This document shows, in pieces, positions 1 to 8,331 of a stretch of DNA of 64,000 bases; position 1 is the first letter of the stretch, and each line of letters starts with the position of its first letter. The translations under genes were made by a program, and so were the position numbers. Location: NCBI RefSeq assembly GCF_900096995.1, contig NZ_OANT01000010.1, positions 39,124 through 103,123 on the forward strand, given 5' to 3'. The notes below the pieces were generated by a model. It was given only the letters and a program-made list of their open reading frames with translations, ran no database searches and was not told the DNA's origin. The DNA is from Acinetobacter puyangensis (GTDB taxonomy: Bacteria; Pseudomonadota; Gammaproteobacteria; Pseudomonadales; Moraxellaceae).

Positions 1-474
1 TCCGACATATTCGATCATGCCAGCAAAAGGCTGAATCGCAACACTGGCTATCGCTAAGGCTTCGGCATCACCGCCGACCATGACTGTCAGCGTACCATTT
101 TCTGCTCCAATAGTTTGACCAGATACAGGTGCGTCCAGATAAGCAACCTGCCGTGCTTTTAAACTCTGTGCCAGTTTTTGAGCAGACTGTGGTTCACCGC
201 TGGTGCAATCCACCCAGATACTTCCTGCCTTTGGCGGCGCCTGCGCAATAATGTCCTCGACCTGCTGGCTGGTTGGCAAACAGGAAAAAATCACATCGGC
301 CTGTACCGCTTGTTGCAGTGAAACTGCTGTCGTAGAAAAAAGTTGCGCATGTTGCTCTGCTTTGCTAAATGTACGATTCCAGACCCGAACATCGGAAAAT
401 GCTTTGGGTAAATGGGCTGCCATATGCCAACCCATTGCGCCCAAACCAATAAATGCCACCGATTCAATTGCCAT
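1..474 (-). CDS. 3-hydroxyisobutyrate dehydrogenase-family NAD(P) oxidoreductase, C-terminus cut by window edge
   Basis: The reading frame starts at 474 on the minus strand and is open to the window edge, giving 158 N-terminal residues. It opens with a Rossmann signature (FIGLGAMGWHMA) and carries the family substrate loop DAPVSGQTIGAENGTL near residue 115, where the usual form is DAPVSGG. Relatives reduce or oxidise beta-hydroxy acids, including 3-hydroxyisobutyrate, tartronate and malonic semialdehyde. It lies downstream of a rutG copy on the same strand. Rut uracil breakdown ends in malonic semialdehyde, and no rutE is visible here, so a role as malonic semialdehyde reductase is an attractive inference. 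The family call is firm; the substrate is not. Confidence 0.8.
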   Translation of the reverse strand, partial: MAIESVAFIGLGAMGWHMAAHLPKAFSDVRVWNRTFSKAEQHAQLFSTTAVSLQQAVQADVIFSCLPTSQQVEDIIAQAPPKAGSIWVDCTSGEPQSAQKLAQSLKARQVAYLDAPVSGQTIGAENGTLTVMVGGDAEALAIASVAIQPFAGMIEYVG

Positions 475-528
475 AATAAATCCTATTAAACATAAATAAA
501 AAGAAGAGATTAGATATTAATAACTGTT

Positions 529-555
529 GTTTATCTCTCCTGGGGAAAGATAAAC
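529..555. other. Intercistronic stem-loop
   Basis: GTTTATCT (529-536) pairs with AGATAAAC (548-555) between the rutG copy and the downstream dehydrogenase gene. No T-run follows on either side, so it is more likely an mRNA processing or stability hairpin than a strong terminator. The two genes could still be co-transcribed. Confidence 0.4.
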
Positions 556-576
556 AGGACAGCTAAATCAGTGTTT

Positions 577-1932
577 TTATTCTTTTAGAGGTGAAGCAGG
601 CGAAGATAAAGGCGCAGTCACCCCAGTACTCGGTTTGCTCGACAAACTGTCACGATTAAATACCAGATTCATTAAAATCGCAGCGAAAGTTGCCGTACCA
701 ATCCCACCGAGATCAAAGCTGCCAATATGTAAAGCATAGTTGCCTGTGCCCATGATAATCGCCACCGCAGCCACCAGCATATTGCCATTTTGACTAAAAT
801 CGACCTGGTTGCTAATCCAGATTCGTGCGCCTGCAATCGTGATCAAACCAAAGACAACAATCGATGCACCACCCAAAATTGCCACAGGAATAGTGCTAAT
901 TAAAGCACCGAATTTTGGCGATAAACCCAGTAAAATTGCAAATGCACCGGCAATCACAAAAACAATGGTCGAATAAATTTTGGTGGCAGCCATGACCCCA
1001 ATATTTTCGGCATAGGTAGTCATGCCTGTGCCACCGACAGAAGCAGACAGACTGGTACATAAACCATCGGCAAAAAATGCTCGTCCCATATACGGTGAAA
1101 TGTCTTGTCCTGTCATGGCACTGACGGCTTTAAAATGGCCCAGATTTTCAGCAACCAGAATAATGAAGACTGGTGCAATCAATAAAATCGCTTTGCTATC
1201 GAATACAGGGGCTTGAAAATTGGGTAAACCAAACCATGCTGCATTAGAAATCGCATTAAAATCGATAGGCGTGCCCAGTCCCATGACATTTGCCATTATG
1301 AAATACAAAATATAGGCAATCACCAACCCGACCAAAAGCAATAAACGACGAACCATGCCTCGGGTAAACACAGCAATCGAAGCAATACTTAAGACGGTCA
1401 CTAATGCCATCCACGTATCGAAAGTATTGCCAGATACACCCTTAATTGTTACGGGCGCAAGATTCAAACCAATGATCATGACAATTGCCCCGGTGACCAC
1501 AGGTGGCATGAGTTTTTCAATCCACTGCGTGCCGGTACGCATCACAATGATCCCGACCAACGCATATAAAATTCCGCAAACAATGGTACCGCCTAAGGCC
1601 AAGGCAATATTGGGATTACTGCCTGCCCCGGCATAGCCTGTTGCCGCAGCAACAGCACCAATAAAGGCAAAACTTGAACCTAAATAACTGGGTACATGAC
1701 CACCTGTAATCAGGAAAAATAAGATGGTGCCAATCCCGGTAATAAACATAGTTAAACTAGGGTCAAATCCCATTAACAAGGGTGCCAGTACAGTTGCACC
1801 AAACATGGCAAACGCATGTTGCAACCCTAAAGCCACACTTTGCCCTGCGGGTAAATATTCATTCATTGCCACTGGTGTTTTTTCGATATCACCAGTATAA
1901 GGTCGCCATTTTACAAACCAGCTTTCTTTCAT
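577..1932 (-). CDS. rutG: Uracil/pyrimidine permease of the NCS2 family (rutG copy 1)
   Basis: A 451-residue inner-membrane nucleobase:cation symporter with about a dozen or more hydrophobic segments. The two acidic motifs matching the UraA substrate and proton site are present: AENLGH around residue 262 and TTYAENIG around residue 309. The first 32 residues are identical to those of the second copy at 5787-7121; the rest is similar but clearly diverged. Its base composition is closer to rutABCF than that of the other copy, and a dehydrogenase that could finish the Rut pathway follows it. I infer that it is the original rutG, separated from rutF by the inserted block. Start: ATG at 1932 with a GGGGCGG element upstream. 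Confidence 0.88.
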   Translation of the reverse strand: MKESWFVKWRPYTGDIEKTPVAMNEYLPAGQSVALGLQHAFAMFGATVLAPLLMGFDPSLTMFITGIGTILFFLITGGHVPSYLGSSFAFIGAVAAATGYAGAGSNPNIALALGGTIVCGILYALVGIIVMRTGTQWIEKLMPPVVTGAIVMIIGLNLAPVTIKGVSGNTFDTWMALVTVLSIASIAVFTRGMVRRLLLLVGLVIAYILYFIMANVMGLGTPIDFNAISNAAWFGLPNFQAPVFDSKAILLIAPVFIILVAENLGHFKAVSAMTGQDISPYMGRAFFADGLCTSLSASVGGTGMTTYAENIGVMAATKIYSTIVFVIAGAFAILLGLSPKFGALISTIPVAILGGASIVVFGLITIAGARIWISNQVDFSQNGNMLVAAVAIIMGTGNYALHIGSFDLGGIGTATFAAILMNLVFNRDSLSSKPSTGVTAPLSSPASPLKE

Positions 1933-1978
1933 TATGTACCGCCCCGAGATTACTCATTCATTGCCAAGATCAGGATTG
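1860..1978 (-). repeat. Left copy of a ~120-bp direct repeat covering the rutG 5-prime end and leader
   Basis: This stretch matches 7046-7164 with only two differences noticed by eye. It covers roughly the first 25 codons of rutG plus about 46 bp of leader. Outside it, the two rutG genes are visibly diverged. Such a sharp patch of identity points to recombination or gene conversion at the borders of the 2-7 kb block. Confidence 0.8.
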
Positions 1979-2441
1979 CTTAGAGCAGATAGAATAATAT
2001 TGAAGCTAAATATTTATAATTTCATAAAAATTTAGGATATAAATGACAACTTCATTAGATAGAACAATATAGTTTATACATTCTTCCATATGTCTATTAT
2101 ATCAATACCAACTACAAGCAATTTTATAAATAAGTAAGCATAAAATATGCCAAAATTATAAATATATTTATCATATAGTTATATAAATTAATCAATAAAA
2201 ATATTTGACCAATTGTTCTAATTTGAGCCGAAAAAATCATATTGCACAATAATAGATCATTAATATAATTTCGTTTTCAATAAATAATAGATTTATTGCT
2301 ATTTTTAACCCAAAATAGCAAGCATAGAAATAAAGCATGGAATAATGAGATATTTCATGCCTAAAATTAATTCAATATTTTACTTAATCACTTCATAACA
2401 AAAGAATATTAAATCTTCTATCTTTTTTGGATTAAACAATG
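1933..2441. other. A+T-rich intergenic region with the left copy of the rutG 5-prime repeat
   Basis: About 500 bp without a credible gene. The first 46 bp (to about 1978) repeat the sequence upstream of the other rutG copy. The rest is very A+T-rich, with short homopolymer and TATA-like stretches and one degenerate RutR-like site at 2205-2220. Nothing else is recognised. Confidence 0.6.
2205..2220. promoter_or_regulatory. Degenerate RutR-like site
   Basis: TTGACCAATTGTTCTA keeps one full half-site of the RutR palindrome TTGACCA-N2-TGGTCAA and part of the second. It lies about 270 bp upstream of rutG copy 1. It is weaker than the two perfect boxes in this window. Confidence 0.35.
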
Positions 2442-3158
2442 TTAGAAATGATATTTCACTAAGGCACTGACATTTCTTTCATCTTTATCCGGTACACCAT
2501 ATTTATTGGTCCAGTGTGAATACTCAATCCCCAAATATAACTTGGTATCTGGAGAGATATGTTTCCCAGCATTCCACTTTAACTGGCTAGTCCAGTTCAT
2601 TTCACTTTCATGATCATCTTCTTCAGTCGACCAATCCAGAAAACCATCAAACAAGAAATCCTCTGAAGCTAACTTGAATGGTACACCGTATGTCAAAGTT
2701 AATTGCCAATCATCAGTAGTTAAATCATTTTTTGCACGATATACATTTACACTGGCATATTGAAAATAGGGAATATCAAGGTCAAAACCCAATCCATAAA
2801 GATAATTATTCATATTATCTCCACCTTCCCATGTTGTTGATAATAATACATCTTTTAAAATACCAACTTGCATATTATATCCGCTTACAGCCCCCAAACT
2901 TAAGCGTGGAGAAACCTCAAAATATGTGTCTTTTTGTCCACCACTTTCAGTACGATCAGCAAAACCAAAAAAATCACCATATTTTAATTTGGCTGCATAT
3001 TCAAAGGTTACTGTTGTCTGCTTTTCATCTGGTGTGAGTTCATAATTTGTCCCATACAAACCTGTAATACTAAAATCTTGCCAGATTGGTTGAGAATGTG
3101 CTGCTATTGGTAGATAACAAATAGCAGTAGAAAATAATATATGACTCAGTTTTTTCAT
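2442..3158 (-). CDS. Tsx-like nucleoside-channel outer-membrane protein
   Basis: About 238 residues with a signal peptide (MKKLSHILFSTAICYLPIAAHS) and alternating beta strands. It ends in the outer-membrane signature VKYHF with a terminal phenylalanine. The layout (WQDFSITGLYG near the start, repeated Y-G-G/D-F-F-G segments) fits the nucleoside-specific channel family Tsx (PF03502). Members let nucleosides or deoxynucleosides cross the outer membrane. Start at 3158 was chosen over 3164 because AGGGT sits seven bases upstream of it. A perfect RutR box lies 65-82 bp upstream, shared with the divergent TIM-barrel gene, which supports a pyrimidine nucleoside substrate. Confidence 0.75.
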   Translation of the reverse strand: MKKLSHILFSTAICYLPIAAHSQPIWQDFSITGLYGTNYELTPDEKQTTVTFEYAAKLKYGDFFGFADRTESGGQKDTYFEVSPRLSLGAVSGYNMQVGILKDVLLSTTWEGGDNMNNYLYGLGFDLDIPYFQYASVNVYRAKNDLTTDDWQLTLTYGVPFKLASEDFLFDGFLDWSTEEDDHESEMNWTSQLKWNAGKHISPDTKLYLGIEYSHWTNKYGVPDKDERNVSALVKYHF

Positions 3159-3222
3159 TAACATACCCTCTTAATTTAAAGTTTGCTTTTTGCCATTTTA
3201 CAAAAGCAAAAAATAAGCCAAA

Positions 3223-3240
3223 TTTGACCAAATGGTCAAA
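3223..3240. promoter_or_regulatory. Perfect RutR operator between the tsx-like and TIM-barrel genes
   Basis: TTTGACCAAATGGTCAAA is a perfect palindrome matching the RutR consensus TTGACCA-N2-TGGTCAA and the box in front of rutR/rutA at 10325-10342. It sits between two divergent genes, 65 bp from the tsx-like start and 83 bp from the TIM-barrel start, so one site could control both. RutR is known to release DNA on binding uracil or thymine. Confidence 0.85.
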
Positions 3241-3322
3241 TTTTAAAAATAAAAAATTGGTATTATTATTGCTTTATCTATTACTGCGTTAATTATCCAT
3301 TTTAAAATCATTAAGGTGTGAC

Positions 3323-4408
3323 ATGAAAAAAATGTTTCCATTAGGATGTGCTGGTCTTGGAATACAATCTTCCTCAATAGAAAATCCTGTTTCTCTGATT
3401 GAACCAACTATTGAAGAAAAATTTAACTTATTAAAAGATTCTGAAGTCTGGGATTTTCTAGATCATATTCCAATTAATGAACAACAAATTGATGCTTACA
3501 TTAAAGCAAGTCAAAATGTTAACCTTCCCATTTATTCTGGTTATGGATTATATACATTAGGCGATAATGAAAAAAATGAGTTTAAGAAAAATATCGAACT
3601 GACTCATGCCGTGGGAGCAAAATATCATAACGTTATGCTTTCTGCCAAAGATATCAACAAGACCTATATCTCTAACGATCAAGTTGCAGAATTATATCTG
3701 CACTTTTATGAATATGCCGATAAAAAAGGAATCACCATTACTTTCGAAAATCATGTCGATAACTGGTCAGAAGATTATCGACGCGTGCTTCAAGTCGCAG
3801 ATATTGTAGAAAGTAAAGGTGTGCGTTTTAATATGGCAATGGACTATAGCCATTGTATTTTTAAGATTGAAAATGAAATCGAAATATTTACCTCCGGCTT
3901 CAGAGGTAATAATGAAGCGATTATGAAATTAGACCCATATAATTCAAATAGTTATGCCGATGATTGGCTAAATCGACAATTAATCACTTGGGCACAAATA
4001 CGCCCTGCTGTGCCAAATGGTCCAAGAAACTGGTGGGCTGGAGAAAGTTGCCCCTGGGATGGTCTAGGAAATGACAGGCCTGGGCGCAGTATACAATATC
4101 CTTTTAGTCAACCCAAAGCAGGAGAATGGCATACAGAATTTTGGCATGCACATAAATTAGCCTGTACCAAAGAAATTATTCGAAAAGTAATTGATCACTA
4201 TCTGTATGACCCATTATCGAATATTAAGCTGATGACTGTCGATAATATTAACTTATGGTCATATGGTTTGGGATGGAAGTATAATATGTTTAATGATAGT
4301 TGTTTAGTTGCACAATATATTAGAGAAATTTATGCAGAACGAGCAGCCATTTATGAAGCGAAAAAAGATAAAAGTTCAAATCAATTTGTAGAACAGTATA
4401 GACTGTAA
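3323..4408 (+). CDS. Xylose-isomerase-like TIM-barrel protein of unknown substrate
   Basis: A 361-residue protein related to sugar isomerases/epimerases (AP_endonuc_2/xylose isomerase-like fold). Likely metal ligands are visible: E142 in TFENH, and D174 and H177 in MDYSH. It has no signal peptide, so it should act in the cytoplasm. A long tryptophan- and proline-rich insert (about residues 220-280) is not typical of short family members. AAGGTGTG precedes the ATG at 3323. The shared RutR box and the Tsx, oxygenase and permease neighbours suggest work on a sugar or ring product from pyrimidine nucleosides. That is inference; I do not recognise a characterised homologue. Confidence 0.6.
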   Translation: MKKMFPLGCAGLGIQSSSIENPVSLIEPTIEEKFNLLKDSEVWDFLDHIPINEQQIDAYIKASQNVNLPIYSGYGLYTLGDNEKNEFKKNIELTHAVGAKYHNVMLSAKDINKTYISNDQVAELYLHFYEYADKKGITITFENHVDNWSEDYRRVLQVADIVESKGVRFNMAMDYSHCIFKIENEIEIFTSGFRGNNEAIMKLDPYNSNSYADDWLNRQLITWAQIRPAVPNGPRNWWAGESCPWDGLGNDRPGRSIQYPFSQPKAGEWHTEFWHAHKLACTKEIIRKVIDHYLYDPLSNIKLMTVDNINLWSYGLGWKYNMFNDSCLVAQYIREIYAERAAIYEAKKDKSSNQFVEQYRL

Positions 4409-4415
4409 AACTTTG

Positions 4416-4448
4416 AGAGTTATTTTAATCTTGGATTAAAATAACTCT
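4416..4448. terminator. Bidirectional terminator between convergent genes
   Basis: A perfect 15-bp stem (AGAGTTATTTTAATC and its complement) with a 3-nt loop lies between the TIM-barrel gene and the oxygenase gene. T-rich sequence follows on the plus strand (CTTTTATTTTT). Confidence 0.8.
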
Positions 4449-4458
4449 TCTTTTATTT

Positions 4459-5451
4459 TTAATAATAAGCAGCTTTCTTGGCCATTGATTCTTCTGCTTT
4501 CTTATAAGAGCGATTATACATTTGCTCTAAATGTTCTCCAACAGTACACGGCTCAAATTTTGGAATCTCATTTTCTTTAAGTGTTCCGGGTACAGGCGAA
4601 ATCACAGCATGGTAATCTGGTTCATAAAAAAATGGGATAGAATATCTATATTCACCATTTGAATAGACATTTCTGACCCGATGCGGATTTGAATGATATA
4701 GACCATTGGTCCATTTTGGAATCATATCCCCTAAATTAACCACGAAAGTATCTTCAATTGGAGAAGCTTTTACCCATGTTCCATCAGGCATACAAACTTC
4801 CAGCCCTCCGATCTGATCCTGAGCTAAAATAGTGACCGAGCCCCAATCTGTATGTGCTCCAGCTCCAAATGTTAATTCATCTGCATCTTTTGGATGTGAC
4901 GGGTAACGTATCATACGCAGAGTCCCCATAGGATCCTGACTTGAGGCATCAAAATAATTACTTGGCAAAGAAAGTGATAATGCCAATAATTTCATAATGA
5001 AATCTGATAATTTATACATTTCATCGATATATTCCAGACAAATGGACTCACATTCTGGTAATTCAGTAGGCCATTGATTTGGGCCATAATTTTGATATTT
5101 GGCAATCGCATATGGATGATCTTGTGGATAATTTTTACCACAATAATATCCTTCTTTTAAATCAGGTTTGGCATTTGGATCTAATTGCTGACCATTAATT
5201 TTGTCAAATCCCCTAAAACCAAAGAAATTTCTTACATTATACTTTTGCTTTATTTCATCAGATAAACTTAATAGCTTTTTCGCCAAAGTAAATTGTCTGG
5301 TAACCGTATCACGACCAACCCCATGATTTTTCACATAAAAAAATCCTGAGTTTGTTGCAGCTTTAAATAGCTCTCTCACAGCTTTTTGAGTTACCTCACT
5401 TTCAGGATCATTAATATCTACATCTTTTAAATCTATGACTGGAATACCCAT
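4459..5451 (-). CDS. Fe(II)/2-oxoglutarate-dependent oxygenase, isopenicillin-N-synthase family
   Basis: A 330-residue protein with the DIOX_N opening (IPVIDL, GFFYVKNHG) and a C-terminal double-stranded beta-helix. The iron ligands are H200 and D202 (GAHTDWGS) and H257 (SNPHRVRN). The 2-oxoglutarate anchor R269-x-S271 lies in YRYSIPFF. The start at 5451 follows AGGAG at a spacing of seven; an upstream ATG at 5475 lacks such a site. Thymine 7-hydroxylase and fungal pyrimidine deoxynucleoside 1-prime- or 2-prime-hydroxylases are Fe(II)/2OG enzymes that feed pyrimidines into salvage. A comparable reaction is plausible beside a RutR box and a pyrimidine permease, but the substrate is unproven. 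It converges on the TIM-barrel gene. Confidence 0.8.
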   Translation of the reverse strand: MGIPVIDLKDVDINDPESEVTQKAVRELFKAATNSGFFYVKNHGVGRDTVTRQFTLAKKLLSLSDEIKQKYNVRNFFGFRGFDKINGQQLDPNAKPDLKEGYYCGKNYPQDHPYAIAKYQNYGPNQWPTELPECESICLEYIDEMYKLSDFIMKLLALSLSLPSNYFDASSQDPMGTLRMIRYPSHPKDADELTFGAGAHTDWGSVTILAQDQIGGLEVCMPDGTWVKASPIEDTFVVNLGDMIPKWTNGLYHSNPHRVRNVYSNGEYRYSIPFFYEPDYHAVISPVPGTLKENEIPKFEPCTVGEHLEQMYNRSYKKAEESMAKKAAYY

Positions 5452-5786
5452 TTCGTTGCTCCTATACCTCTTCAATCAATCATATTAAATAAATTAAAGA
5501 TCTCACCTTTAAGCTATAATATATATAAGCAAATAACGAACCAATTTATAAAAAATAGACAATTAATATAATAAAAATATTTCCTTTAATTCTATAAACT
5601 TAAACCATATTAAATAAAACTTAATTTAAAGTAGTGTTACAATTTTAATATATAAATTAATTTTGCACAATAAAAATACAAGTTGCACATTATTGAAGCA
5701 AAATCACAACCAAAAAATATTATTACTTTAGAAATTAAAATATAAAAAAAGCACTTATTTAAAAGTGCCTTTTTAGATTATTGACT
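5452..5786. other. A+T-rich intergenic leader of the oxygenase gene
   Basis: About 335 bp, extremely A+T-rich, between the permease copy and the oxygenase on the same strand. I see the permease terminator (5746-5775) at its right end and the AGGAG ribosome site at its left end. No RutR palindrome was found, so how the oxygenase itself is controlled is not visible. Confidence 0.5.
5746..5775 (-). terminator. Rho-independent terminator after rutG copy 2
   Basis: Read on the minus strand, GGCACTTTTAAATAAGTGC is followed by a T-run. It lies a few bases past the stop codon of the 5787-7121 permease and probably ends the rutABCF-rutG transcript before the oxygenase gene. Confidence 0.7.
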
Positions 5787-7121
5787 TTATACTTTTTTAA
5801 GATCAAAATCTTCCGGAACAGATTCTTTTATATTTTTCTCTCGATTTAAAAATAAATTAAGTAATATCGCTGCAAATGTTGCTGTTCCAATACCACCTAA
5901 ATCAAAACTTCCAATATGAATTGAATAATTACCAGTTCCCATAATAACTGTCACAGCAGCAACAATCATATTACCATTTTTGGTAAAGTCTACTTGATTA
6001 TTAATCCAGATACGTGCCCCGGCAATGGTAATCAAACCAAAAACGACGATTGATGCTCCGCCCAAAACCGCAGCAGGTAAAGTACTAATCACCGCACCAA
6101 ATTTTGGTGATAAACCCAATAAAATTGCAAAACAACCAGCAATAACAAAAATAATAGTAGAATAAATTTTAGTTGCGGCCATCACGCCGATATTTTCTGC
6201 ATAGGTGGTTAACCCTGTACCACCCACGGATCCGGACAATGATGTACAAAAACCATCAGCAAAAAATGCACGTCCCATATAAGGTGAAATATTTTGCCCA
6301 GTCATGGCACCAACGACTTTAAAATGAGCCAAATTTTCTGCCATTAAAATAATGGCAATTGGTGCAATCAATAAAATTGCATCCATTCTAAATTCAGGTT
6401 GATGTAAAGTTGGTAAACCAAACCATGCTGCATTTGCAATAGGCGTAAAATCAATAGGTTTGCCAAAACCCAATACATTGGCCGTAATAAAATAAATAAA
6501 ATAGGCCAATAGTAAGCCAACTAATAGTAACAGTCTTCTTAGCATTCCCTTGGTAAATACAGCTACGCTACCAATACATAACACAGTGACCAATGCCATC
6601 CATGTATCAAAACTATTATCTGAAATCCCCTTAATCGTAATCGGGGCCAGATTTAAACCCACGATCATGACGATGGCACCCGCCACAACTGGAGGTAATA
6701 ATTTTTCCAGCCAATCTGACCCCGTCTTCATGATGAGTAAACCCATCAATGCGTAGAAAATTCCACAAACAACTGTACCACCCAATGCCACACCAATATT
6801 GGGATTTCCACCACTACCACTATAGCCTGTCACAGCAACAACAGCACCGATAAATGCAAAACTTGCACCTAAATAGCTGGGCACGCGTCCACCCGTAATG
6901 ATAAAAAACAGGATCGTACCTATACCTGAAAGCAGCATCGTCAAACTAGGATCAAATCCCATCAATAATGGTCCTAACACTGTTGCCCCAAACATGGCAA
7001 AAGTGTGTTGCAGTCCCAATACAATAGATTGTCCTGCGGGTAAATATTCATTCATTGCCACCGGTGTTTTTTCGATATCACCAGTATAAGGTCGCCATTT
7101 TACAAACCAGCTTTCTTTCAT
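5787..7121 (-). CDS. rutG: Uracil/pyrimidine permease of the NCS2 family (rutG copy 2, next to rutF)
   Basis: A 444-residue paralogue of the 577-1932 permease, with the same acidic site motifs (AENLAH and TTYAENIG) and many hydrophobic segments. It lies 51 bp downstream of rutF, in the position rutG holds in the Escherichia coli operon. Its gene body is more A+T-rich than rutF, and its C-terminal tail (NREKNIKESVPEDFDLKKV) is unrelated to that of copy 1. The first ~96 bp and the leader are almost identical to copy 1. The most likely reading is a hybrid: resident 5-prime end joined to an acquired permease that may prefer another base such as thymine. A strong hairpin terminator follows. Confidence 0.85.
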   Translation of the reverse strand: MKESWFVKWRPYTGDIEKTPVAMNEYLPAGQSIVLGLQHTFAMFGATVLGPLLMGFDPSLTMLLSGIGTILFFIITGGRVPSYLGASFAFIGAVVAVTGYSGSGGNPNIGVALGGTVVCGIFYALMGLLIMKTGSDWLEKLLPPVVAGAIVMIVGLNLAPITIKGISDNSFDTWMALVTVLCIGSVAVFTKGMLRRLLLLVGLLLAYFIYFITANVLGFGKPIDFTPIANAAWFGLPTLHQPEFRMDAILLIAPIAIILMAENLAHFKVVGAMTGQNISPYMGRAFFADGFCTSLSGSVGGTGLTTYAENIGVMAATKIYSTIIFVIAGCFAILLGLSPKFGAVISTLPAAVLGGASIVVFGLITIAGARIWINNQVDFTKNGNMIVAAVTVIMGTGNYSIHIGSFDLGGIGTATFAAILLNLFLNREKNIKESVPEDFDLKKV

Positions 7122-7164
7122 TATGTACCACCCCGAGATTACTCATTCATTGCCAAGATCAGGA
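7046..7164 (-). repeat. Right copy of the ~120-bp direct repeat at the rutG 5-prime end
   Basis: Matches 1860-1978 almost perfectly and in the same orientation. Identity stops right after AGGATT at the rutF end and fades after about codon 25-32 inside the gene. The two copies flank the tsx/TIM-barrel/oxygenase block. Confidence 0.8.
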
Positions 7165-7172
7165 TTAAAAAA

Positions 7173-7766
7173 TCAGTGATGTTTAGTGAGTTGGTGATAT
7201 GCCCGGTCAAAATAAATCAGACTACGAGCGCCTTGTTTTTGCTGGATCTCAAGGACTTCGCAAAAGAAAATATCATGTGTTCCCATACTGGTGATCTGGT
7301 TGACCTTGCAATCAAATGCCAGCATGGCATCCTGTAATACAGGTGAACCGGTTACCAGTGTTTGCCATTGTCCCTGTGCAAAGCGTTCATCCATGGGGGT
7401 TTTGCCACCAAATAAATTACTTAAATCCTGATGTTCCAAAGCCAGCGTATTGACACACAGCACCTGATTTTTTTTAAAGATTTCATAGACCGATGCATTG
7501 CGGTTTAAACACACCAAGAGCGTTGGTGGTGTATCCGTGACACTACATACTGCGGAAGCGGTAAAGCCCGCACGCCCAGCATCGCCATCAGTGCTGATAA
7601 TATTGACAGCAGCAGCCAGATTGCTCATGGCATTTCTAAACAATTGCTGGGTGTCAGATAACACGGGTTTTGCACCTGCGTTGAGGTCTTTTTCCACTTT
7701 AGCCACCATGTGATTTGATTGCGCTGTATGTGCTGTCAAATTTCTGGCCTGAACAATCGAATTCAT
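7173..7766 (-). CDS. rutF: RutF flavin reductase
   Basis: A 197-residue member of the flavin-reductase-like family. It contains the FMN-binding pattern [22 protein letters not shown] (core [15 protein letters not shown]) and the C-terminal [10 protein letters not shown] segment. RutF supplies reduced FMN to the RutA oxygenase in uracil ring opening. The first ~35 residues extend beyond the conserved fold. It is followed on the same strand by rutG copy 2 and preceded, after a 135-bp spacer, by rutC. Confidence 0.9.
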   Translation of the reverse strand: MNSIVQARNLTAHTAQSNHMVAKVEKDLNAGAKPVLSDTQQLFRNAMSNLAAAVNIISTDGDAGRAGFTASAVCSVTDTPPTLLVCLNRNASVYEIFKKNQVLCVNTLALEHQDLSNLFGGKTPMDERFAQGQWQTLVTGSPVLQDAMLAFDCKVNQITSMGTHDIFFCEVLEIQQKQGARSLIYFDRAYHQLTKHH

Positions 7767-7901
7767 TGATCTATCTCCTTTGCATCCGCAAGACTTGTAT
7801 AGCCATGACTTGATGACTCACCCAGTCAATCCTGCTCAAAGCACCATACAATTGTCTTGCGTCTGGCGATTTATTGTTTCCAACATAGTGAATGGGCAGA
7901 T
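7767..7901. other. rutC-rutF spacer with an inverted repeat
   Basis: This 135-bp gap is where rutD and rutE lie in the Escherichia coli operon, and no coding remnant of either is visible. It contains the inverted pair CGCAAGAC (7788-7795) and GTCTTGCG (about 7855-7862), with an inner GACT/AGTC pairing. A folded intercistronic RNA is possible. Confidence 0.4.
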
Positions 7902-8285
7902 TTATCCAATATGTGCAATTGATGCAATTTCGATTAATGCATCTGGTTTAACCAAACCGCACTGTATGCAATAGCGAGCAGGTTTATCATTGGGGAAAAA
8001 TTCGGCATAGACCTGATTGATGGCAGCATAATCCGCCCAGTCTTTGACAAAGATCGAATTAAAAGTCACGTCATCCATGCTACCGCCCGCGGTTTCAATC
8101 ACTTTTTTTATGGTTTCGAGTACATATCGAGCTTGTGCTGCGGCATCTCCAACAAAGACCACATCGTTATTTTCATCCAACGGCAGCGTACCTGAGACAT
8201 AAACAATATTGTCAGCCAAGGTTGCAGGGACATAAGGGGCTAAAGGTGTTCCAGTACCTTCCGGGATAATGACTGTTTTCGCCAT
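7902..8285 (-). CDS. rutC: RutC, RidA/YjgF-family aminoacrylate deaminase
   Basis: A 127-residue RidA-family protein. The start at 8285 ([10 protein letters not shown]) matches the usual family N-terminus; a longer frame adds eight unsupported residues. The conserved arginine of the active site lies in [10 protein letters not shown], with the terminal [16 protein letters not shown] segment. RutC is thought to speed hydrolysis of 3-aminoacrylate to malonic semialdehyde. It lies 46 bp after rutB on the same strand. Confidence 0.92.
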   Translation of the reverse strand: MAKTVIIPEGTGTPLAPYVPATLADNIVYVSGTLPLDENNDVVFVGDAAAQARYVLETIKKVIETAGGSMDDVTFNSIFVKDWADYAAINQVYAEFFPNDKPARYCIQCGLVKPDALIEIASIAHIG

Positions 8286-8331
8286 GATCGTTCTCCAAAA
8301 TTTAAGCAATAATTGAATATGAAAAAATATG

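Noticed and set aside
203..499. Plus-strand 98-codon frame at the left edge
   Set aside because: The minus strand encodes a clear dehydrogenase N-terminus with Rossmann and substrate motifs over the same bases.
5452..5786. RutR box or riboswitch motif upstream of the first oxygenase
   Set aside because: The region was read on both strands; neither the RutR palindrome nor the ATAAGCG/GGGWCATT motif is present.
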